Assembly: GCA_934169775.1 (NCBI GenBank)
Contig: CAKPOI010000016.1
Location: 1 to 30,024, forward strand
Origin: an uncultured Clostridia bacterium
Lineage (GTDB): Bacteria > Bacillota > Clostridia > TANB77 > CAG-508
DNA: 30,024 bases
Direction of reading: 5' to 3'
The first letter of the stretch is position 1. Every line of letters begins with the position of its first letter. Shown in pieces: positions 25,468 to 30,024 of the stretch. Made by a program: the position numbers and the translations under genes. The notes under the pieces are model-generated. The model did no database searches. It worked only from the letters and a program-made list of their open reading frames with translations, and was not told the DNA's origin.

Positions 25468-25533
25468 AAAGAATTGGGGACGGAGCAAAAATCATTAAAG
25501 CTTTAATGATTTTTGCTCCATCCCCAATTCTTT
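25468..25533. repeat. 66-bp near-perfect palindrome, GGGGACGGA repeat copy C
   Basis: Arms 25468-25500 and 25501-25533 are 33 bp each, with one mismatch and no spacer. The left arm has GGGGACGGAGCAAAAA and the right arm its inverse. It follows deoD by 5 bp and could end transcription from both sides, although neither side has a separate T-run. Confidence 0.75.
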
Positions 25534-25559
25534 AGAAAACGTTTCCTCGACTAAAGTAC

Positions 25560-25755
25560 AAAAAAATCCCCGCCTTAGCCGTAAGATGTCTTGAATTTTT
25601 AAGGACCTGTTCCTAAAAACAGGTGGGTGCCTACCAAAATATTCCTGGGTTTCTCACAATTCAAATGGTGAGCATACACGCCATATTTTTGAGATTGGCC
25701 CCTCTTCTATACTTGTTGGTTCTAAAAATTCTGTCTACACGTACTATGCAGGGTA
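25560..25755 (-). ncRNA. ssrS: 6S RNA (RNA polymerase-binding regulatory RNA)
   Basis: On the minus strand a 196-nt region can fold as one long rod. The 5' end CCCTGCATAGTACGTG pairs with the 3' end TACGGCTAAGGCGGGG, followed by seven T. Next inside, GAATTTTTA pairs with TTAAAAATTC. A central bubble holds a small hairpin CCTGTTTTTAGGAACAGG on the 3' side, preceded by GCACCCAC. The apical arm has AAAATAT/ATATTTT and ends in CTCAC/GTGAG. This layout and length match Firmicute 6S RNA, which mimics an open promoter and binds sigma-A RNA polymerase. No covariance search was run. The upstream promoter is unclear, though TATAAT occurs about 25 bp before the 5' end. Confidence 0.75.
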
Positions 25756-26046
25756 AATTAATGACTATTAAATTATATATATTTTTTGAATTTGTCTCTC
25801 CCTTAAGTTGATTTTATTTTAGCACAGTTCATTAATTAATACAAATTTTCTTTTACTCAAAAAAACATATTTAAGTCATTCTATATTATTTTATCTCTTT
25901 TTTTCATATATTATTCTCTCTTTTTCTCGTTTTTTTAAATTTGAAATATTTTTAATTTTATGCTTAAAAAAACAAGTAATCCTTCAATTCATTTAGGACA
26001 AAAATTAATCTAATTAAAAGAGAAAATAAAACTTTTTTAATTACTT
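25756..26046. other. AT-rich stretch without recognised gene
   Basis: This is the gap between the 6S RNA 5' end and the end of the reverse transcriptase gene. It is very AT-rich with T-runs. No clear hairpin terminator for the RT gene was seen, and there is no coding signal. Confidence 0.5.
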
Positions 26047-26994
26047 TTATAGTATTTTTTTCCTTAATGCTTTATAACTATTTAGTGTACTACACAAACT
26101 ATATAAATTAATTTGACCTATATTATACAAATATCTTCTTGCCTTAAATTTTCTTTTTAAATTTCTATATCTTATATATTTTCCTTTTGGATTCCTGCCT
26201 AGAAAAATAAAATTATCAGTACTCTTATACAATCTGCTTTTAGAATTTAATTTTAGCTTTTCATTTTTTAAAAATTCTTCTATTTCTTTAAAACAATACC
26301 TTAAATACTTTTTAGAAGGATGAAATAAAAGCATATCATCTTGATATCGTACATAATACTTTATTTTTAATTTTTCTTTTATAAATTTATCTAAATCATT
26401 TAAATAAAAAATAGCTAAAATCTGATTTGCCATTGATCCTATATATAGTCCTTTATCATTACTGTCTATTAAATCAAATACAATTTTTAGAGCTTCTTTG
26501 TCTTTAATTCTTTTTTCCAATTTTTCTTTTAACCTTTCGTGATTTATGCTCGCAAAAAATTTAGAAATATCACATTTTAATATATAATATGTTTTATATT
26601 TAATCTTACACTTTCTTATAAATTCTTGCTCATATTCTATTCCTGCTCTAGTACCTTTATATTTTCTACTTGCTACATTAGTTTCTAATAGACATGGCAA
26701 AATAGCTGGATATAAAATATATCTTGCTACTAAATGATTTATTACTTTATCTTGTATTCCTTGACTTACTATTTGTCTTTCTTTTGGCTCATATACTACG
26801 AATTTGTTATATGGTCCCACATTATATTCTCTATTTTTTAATATATTATAAATTCTTGAAATATAAATCGCTTTATATTGTTTCATATTAAATACTTTTC
26901 TTTCATTTCTAGTATTTTTACAAACTTCCTTATATGCCTTTTCTATATTATCCAAATCATAAATATTTTCATATAAATTTCCAATTCTTTTCAT
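26047..26994 (-). CDS. DGR-type reverse transcriptase
   Basis: The protein is 315 residues. Reverse-transcriptase motifs occur in order: YEPKERQIVSQGIQDKVINHL (about 68-88), motif A CDISKFFASI with the metal-binding D142, motif B GLYIGSMANQ (about 182-191), motif C YVRYQDDML with D219 and D220, and FLGRNP (about 264-269). The short size, MKRIGNLYENIYDL opening and IGxxxNQ motif fit the DGR group rather than group II intron or retron enzymes. It makes mutagenic cDNA from the TR transcript, misincorporating opposite adenines. The catalytic box is YQDD instead of the more usual YMDD. No good ribosome binding site precedes the ATG. It lies 237 bp downstream of TR, behind a terminator-like hairpin. 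Confidence 0.95.
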   Translation of the reverse strand: MKRIGNLYENIYDLDNIEKAYKEVCKNTRNERKVFNMKQYKAIYISRIYNILKNREYNVGPYNKFVVYEPKERQIVSQGIQDKVINHLVARYILYPAILPCLLETNVASRKYKGTRAGIEYEQEFIRKCKIKYKTYYILKCDISKFFASINHERLKEKLEKRIKDKEALKIVFDLIDSNDKGLYIGSMANQILAIFYLNDLDKFIKEKLKIKYYVRYQDDMLLFHPSKKYLRYCFKEIEEFLKNEKLKLNSKSRLYKSTDNFIFLGRNPKGKYIRYRNLKRKFKARRYLYNIGQINLYSLCSTLNSYKALRKKIL

Positions 26995-27040
26995 ATATTC
27001 TTACTTAGCTTATTCTACTGTATTTATATTTTCCCACAAT

Positions 27041-27073
27041 ATAAATAAAAAGGCCTGTTGTTAGCAGTGCCTT
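27041..27073 (-). terminator. Terminator-like hairpin between TR and the RT gene
   Basis: On the minus strand AAGGCACTG pairs with CAGGCCTT (one extra base), followed by TTTTTATTTAT. It lies 158 bp after the TR and 47 bp before the RT start. It may end the template RNA or attenuate RT expression. Confidence 0.65.
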
Positions 27074-27200
27074 AAAAACAGTACTAGACATAAGCTCCCT
27101 TTCAATTTCTTTACTAACAAACTTTGTCATCTATTTTTGTTTTATAACTAGATGTAAATTATCTAATTAAGGGAATTGGTTTGTTTCTCTGAAGATTCTC

Positions 27201-27221
27201 ATATTTCACCTTAGTGAATAT
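27201..27221 (-). other. Hairpin beside the template repeat
   Basis: ATATTTCAC (27201-27209) pairs with GTGAATAT (27214-27221) around a 4-nt loop, with one bulge. It begins 10 nt beyond the TR in the RNA, in the spacer that in the Bordetella phage DGR is needed to start cDNA synthesis. Confidence 0.55.
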
Positions 27222-27231
27222 ATCCACATTG

Positions 27232-27355
27232 TTTCAGGGAATCTAGGGGGCCGACGCCATTGCTGTTGCTATAGTTGTTGTTGTTCAAGTTAGCGTTGTT
27301 ACCGTTCACATTGCACACGTTGTTAGAGTTGTTAGACGAAGGAGAAGCCAGCCAC
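27232..27355 (-). repeat. DGR template repeat (TR) with IMH*
   Basis: Aligned with the VR at 28339-28462 at a constant offset of 1107. The core 27243-27355 (113 bp) has 34 adenines on the minus strand. VR differs at 15 of them and at none of the other 79 positions. Read in the VR frame the TR holds 15 Asn codons, all AAC or AAT. The invariant 3' GC-rich segment GGCGTCGGCCCCCTAG is followed by a part (27232-27242) with three mismatches to VR. This pattern matches IMH* in the template and IMH in the target. The TR lies 32 bp past the avd-like stop and is noncoding here. Confidence 0.97.
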
Positions 27356-27387
27356 ATTCAACCAAGCCCCAATCTATATAAATGTTA

Positions 27388-27771
27388 TTATATGTTTACT
27401 TTTATACCATCATTTTTTGTATTAGAATTAATCATTGAATTTAACCAGCCAGTTGTATATTTTACTATATCATCTATTCTATTAGCTAATTTTAAATATT
27501 TTTTTGAATTTATTATTTCTCTATCATATGATAAATTCAAAAGAAAATCTATTACTTTTACTTTTGCTAATATTTTTTGTAATATGCTGACTTTAAACTC
27601 TATATTTGTAGAAGAATTTGCTTCATAAATTAGTTCCAAAATATCATAACTATTGGATCTTATTCTATTTTTTAACTCATTTTCTTTTTTTGGAAAATTT
27701 ACTAGTTCTTTATCTATTGCTATTATTAACTGTCTTATAAATTCTATTATTTTAAATTTTTCGGTTTTCAT
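27388..27771 (-). CDS. avd: Avd-like DGR accessory protein (four-helix bundle)
   Basis: The protein is 127 residues, basic and all helical, with four helices separated by short breaks (about 5-25, 30-55, 58-85, 88-118). This size and shape match accessory variability determinant proteins, which in the Bordetella phage form pentamers that bind the reverse transcriptase and template RNA. Position directly upstream of TR is typical. The start codon at 27771 lies inside the end of the MutS-like gene, a 20-bp overlap pointing to coupled translation. Assignment rests on context, length and predicted fold rather than on a conserved catalytic motif. Confidence 0.85.
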   Translation of the reverse strand: MKTEKFKIIEFIRQLIIAIDKELVNFPKKENELKNRIRSNSYDILELIYEANSSTNIEFKVSILQKILAKVKVIDFLLNLSYDREIINSKKYLKLANRIDDIVKYTTGWLNSMINSNTKNDGIKVNI

Positions 27772-28198
27772 CTAATATATCTTCCACATCTTTTATTATT
27801 TTCCTAAATTCTTCTTTTCCAATATACAATTCTAATTTTTCTGTAATTTTCTGAATCTTATTTCTTTGTTTTACTATTAAATAAGATTTTTTAAATTCTT
27901 TTTCATAAGTATTTAAATTTTTATTATCACTTTTTTCATCTATATCATAACTATTTCTTGGGTCTAATACTAAATAATTTATTTTCTTATCTTCTAAATT
28001 TGCCATTACTTTTCCTAAAATTTTTTTAGAAAAACCACATGTTTGTACTCCTGATGTTGTTTTTAGCATATAATTAAAATTTGCTGCTATAATATAACTA
28101 TCTTTTCCATATGTATCGCAAAAAGCTCCTAATTTAAATATTAAAAGATAGTCCGGATGTATCTGCTTGATTTGTTCTGCCATTTTTACAACACTCAT
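27752..28198 (-). CDS. MutS domain I-like DGR accessory protein (Msl-like)
   Basis: The protein is 148 residues. Residues about 8-80 follow MutS domain I, the mismatch-reading domain: HPDYLLIFKLGAFCDTYGKDSYIIA corresponds to the stretch around F-x-E of MutS, and CGFSKKILGKVMANLEDKKINYLVLD to the later GxPYH...L...G segment. The key triad reads F26-C27-D28 instead of F-x-E. The remaining residues 90-148 form a basic helical tail. No ATPase domain is present. Stand-alone MutS-like genes have been reported beside some DGRs. GAGGAGG precedes the start. It lies between the target and the avd-like gene and overlaps the latter. Confidence 0.82.
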   Translation of the reverse strand: MSVVKMAEQIKQIHPDYLLIFKLGAFCDTYGKDSYIIAANFNYMLKTTSGVQTCGFSKKILGKVMANLEDKKINYLVLDPRNSYDIDEKSDNKNLNTYEKEFKKSYLIVKQRNKIQKITEKLELYIGKEEFRKIIKDVEDILDENRKI

Positions 28199-28228
28199 AT
28201 GATATTATCCTCCTCTTTTTTATAAACT

Positions 28229-28266
28229 CGTGGTGCCATCAGACACAAGGCCTGATTGCACCATCG
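28229..28266. other. Hairpin between the DGR target gene and the MutS-like gene
   Basis: CGTGGTGCCATCAG (28229-28242) and CTGATTGCACCATCG (28252-28266) form a 14-bp stem with one mismatch and one bulge, loop about 9 nt. It lies 43 bp beyond the target stop and about 73 bp beyond the VR. On the minus strand no T-run follows, so it is not a plain terminator. DGR targets often have a hairpin or cruciform just after the VR. Confidence 0.6.
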
Positions 28267-28308
28267 TGTTATCTCAATGTTATCATAATATCATATTTTC
28301 TACTATTT

Positions 28309-29919
28309 TTATTCTGTTATTTCAACTGGGACTCCAGATTTTAGAGAAACTAGGGGGCCGACGCCATAGCTGATGCTATAGCCGTCGTTGTACAAGCGAG
28401 CGCTGTTACCGCTCACAAGGCACACGTAGTTAGAGTAGTAAGACGAAGGAGAAGCCAGCCACCAGTAGCCTGATTTACTACCATTTTGTCCTGCATACAT
28501 ACTGTTATATCCTTTGTAATCTAATGAATCTGTTCCTGTATAATAATCATTATTTGATATAGTTGATTGTGCTCCATTTAATGTATATATATATCCTGGT
28601 GCACTTGATTCTCTGTATGTTGCTCCTAATTTATAATTTCCTCCTTGTGTATGTGATACATCATTGTATGATGCTACATACATCTCTGCACTTGGTCCTC
28701 CTATTGCATATGTTGCCTTTGTATTATCTAAATAATTTGTCCATTGTGTTGGTGAACATAACCATCCTGCTGCTCTCTCATTATTATTCCAACTTGCTGG
28801 TGCTATACTTCCCCTTTGAGCTGACCAACTTGGATTCATTCTCTTATATACTGCTAAATCATTTCCTTCTGGGTTATATGTTATATGATCAGATAATGTT
28901 GTACTTGTCTTATAATCTGCTTTTAAATATACTGTATTTGCTCCATCTCCAAATTTATTTTCTGTATCTACATAGAATATTTTATATGTTAATCCTCCTG
29001 CTGTATAGTTTTCAGCTACTTTTCCATAATATTTTTCCTTATTTGCTGCTATTTGCGCTGCTGTTAGACTTACTTTTGCTTTTTCTACTGTTACTGTACA
29101 TGTTGTACTTACATTTGTTGATACTTTTCCTTTTATTGTTATTGTTGCTGTTCCTGTTGCTACTCCTGTTACTGTTCCATCTTCTGCTACTGTTGCTATA
29201 TTTGTTGCTCCTGATGTATATGTTAAATCTTCCACTACCCCATTTGGTGTTGTTATTACTTGGATTTTTGCTGTTTTTCCTATTCCTACTGTCATATTAC
29301 TTGCTGTTATTGCTGTTACTTTCTGTATTATTGTAACTTTACATGTTGCTTCATAAGCTGTTCCACTTACTTTTGCTGTTATTGTTGCTTCTCCACTTGT
29401 TCCTGTTGCTGTTATCTTTCCATTTTCTACTTTTGCTACATTTGTATTAGAACTTTCCCATGTTATTGCTCCAACTACTCCTTCTGTTAATGAAGCTGTT
29501 AGTGTTTCACTTTCTCCATTATATAGTTTTACTTCTTTTTTTGATAACCCTATTCCTGAGACTTGATCTATTGTTAAGTCTTCATTTATTGTAAATATAT
29601 TTTTTCCTGATGTTACCTCCCATGGTAAATCATCTCCTTCAGTCTTTACAACAAATCCTGCTTTTGTTAGTTCATTTCTTAGTACTGTTTTATCTGGTAC
29701 TCCTAATCCTTCTGTTGTTGCTGTCATTATTGCTAATTTTACTTGCTCAGCTGAATTTGTTTGACCTGTTTTCGCACTTGCCTCAGTTGCTCTTTTTAAT
29801 ATTCCATTGTCTCCACTCAATGCTGCTATTGTTACCCCTGCTAATATTAGAAGTACAATAATTGTAATCACTAATGCTATTAGCGTGATTCCTCTTGCGT
29901 TTTTCTTGTTTTTTTGCAT
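28309..29919 (-). CDS. DGR target: prepilin-like protein with two Ig-like domains and C-terminal variable domain
   Basis: The protein is 536 residues. The N-terminus NARG-ITLIALVITIIVLLILAG is a type IV prepilin leader, with cleavage expected after G10; mature position 5 is Ala15 instead of the usual Glu. Two Big2-type Ig-like domains cover about 118-198 and 200-280. The C-terminal domain (about 290-536, many W, Y and G) resembles C-type-lectin-like/formylglycine-type DGR target folds and ends in WWLASPSS, the variable stretch and GVGPLVSLK. Variable residues are 494, 495, 498, 501, 503, 506, 508, 510, 512, 513, 516 and 518. GGGAGG precedes the start. The likely location is the cell surface or a pilus-like fibre. 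Confidence 0.92.
   Translation of the reverse strand: MQKNKKNARGITLIALVITIIVLLILAGVTIAALSGDNGILKRATEASAKTGQTNSAEQVKLAIMTATTEGLGVPDKTVLRNELTKAGFVVKTEGDDLPWEVTSGKNIFTINEDLTIDQVSGIGLSKKEVKLYNGESETLTASLTEGVVGAITWESSNTNVAKVENGKITATGTSGEATITAKVSGTAYEATCKVTIIQKVTAITASNMTVGIGKTAKIQVITTPNGVVEDLTYTSGATNIATVAEDGTVTGVATGTATITIKGKVSTNVSTTCTVTVEKAKVSLTAAQIAANKEKYYGKVAENYTAGGLTYKIFYVDTENKFGDGANTVYLKADYKTSTTLSDHITYNPEGNDLAVYKRMNPSWSAQRGSIAPASWNNNERAAGWLCSPTQWTNYLDNTKATYAIGGPSAEMYVASYNDVSHTQGGNYKLGATYRESSAPGYIYTLNGAQSTISNNDYYTGTDSLDYKGYNSMYAGQNGSKSGYWWLASPSSYYSNYVCLVSGNSARLYNDGYSISYGVGPLVSLKSGVPVEITE
28339..28462 (-). repeat. DGR variable repeat (VR) with IMH
   Basis: The VR covers codons for about residues 486-527 of the target, ending 30 bp before the stop. 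Twelve of fifteen template Asn codons are changed: five to Tyr, two to Ser, and one each to Leu, Arg, Asp, Gly and Ile. Three are still Asn (497, 505, 511). Three codons have two changes each. All changes in the core 28350-28462 are at template adenines. Confidence 0.96.
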
Positions 29920-29948
29920 TTGTTTTTCCTCCCTTTTCTATTTTTTTA

Positions 29949-29965
29949 TTAAGTTGTAAACTTAA
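29949..29965. promoter_or_regulatory. Palindrome upstream of the DGR target gene
   Basis: TTAAGTT-GTA-AACTTAA is a perfect palindrome with 7-bp arms, 30 bp upstream of the start codon. It could be an operator. No convincing -35/-10 pair was found before the window ends. Confidence 0.4.
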
Positions 29966-30024
29966 CAAAAAAATACATTTTGCGATTCACTTAGAAATAT
30001 CTAGCATACAGACTTTCTTTGACA

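Noticed and set aside
25560..25755. Alternative readings of the noncoding RNA as SRP RNA, RNase P RNA or tmRNA
   Set aside because: No SRP Alu or GNRA-type core motifs, no RNase P conserved core, and no tRNA-like CCA end. The rod fold with central bubble fits 6S best.
26995..27231. Small gene between TR and RT
   Set aside because: No open frame of useful length with a ribosome binding site. Hairpins suggest noncoding RNA.
27232..27355. TR as the remnant of a second target gene
   Set aside because: No start, upstream coding sequence or continuing frame surrounds it, and its IMH* differs from the VR as expected for a template.
27275..27628. Plus-strand open frame covering TR and the avd-like gene
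   Set aside because: It is antisense to a well-supported gene and the TR. The codon pattern is explained by the minus strand.
28563..29336. Long plus-strand open frame opposite the DGR target
   Set aside because: It is a Leu/Tyr-rich shadow of the minus-strand gene, with no ribosome binding site or family resemblance.

Overview
The window is AT-rich DNA typical of a low-GC Firmicute, most likely an anaerobic gut-type member of the Clostridia. The evidence is the gene set: CarD, a PrpC/PrkC phosphatase-kinase pair, an LPXTG surface protein, a T-box ahead of thrS, Firmicute-style 6S RNA, strong GGAGG ribosome binding sites and TTGACA/TATAAT promoters. Nearly all protein genes lie on the minus strand; the only plus-strand genes found are two tRNAs and deoD. 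No phage structural genes, transposases or CRISPR arrays were seen.

Positions 1-25462 are mostly housekeeping. In plus-strand order: the 5' end of an adenine DNA methyltransferase cut by the window edge; an RlmD-type 23S rRNA methyltransferase; tRNA-Leu(TAG); a small membrane protein; a 307-aa orphan; recG; a metallophosphoesterase; tsaD; a site-2-type membrane protease; lysS; tRNA-Leu(TAA); carD; a dUTPase; an Asn/Thr-rich LPXTG protein; ychF; thrS with its T-box leader; tRNA-Thr(GGT), divergent from thrS; a two-gene HTH/coiled-coil operon of unknown role; rpe, rsgA, prkC and prpC; an AAA-ATPase/PD-(D/E)XK family protein; and deoD. The prkC gene carries a one-base frameshift inside its glycine-rich loop. 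Several families of short palindromic repeats are scattered between genes, including one with a GGGGACGGA core. A 6S RNA lies at about 25560-25755 on the minus strand.

Positions 26047-29919 hold the most interesting system: a complete diversity-generating retroelement (DGR), all on the minus strand. In transcription order it has a target gene with a variable repeat (VR) at its 3' end, a MutS-domain-I-like gene (msl-like), an avd-like four-helix-bundle gene, the template repeat (TR), and a DGR-type reverse transcriptase. Aligned by hand over a 113-bp core, TR and VR differ at 15 positions, and all 15 are adenines in the TR sense strand. This is the signature of adenine-specific mutagenic retrohoming. 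The target has a prepilin-like N-terminus, two Ig-like (Big2-type) domains and a C-terminal variable domain, suggesting a surface- or pilus-displayed hypervariable binding protein. Hairpins lie beside the TR, between TR and the RT gene (terminator-like), and downstream of the VR. These may define the template RNA and help target the VR.
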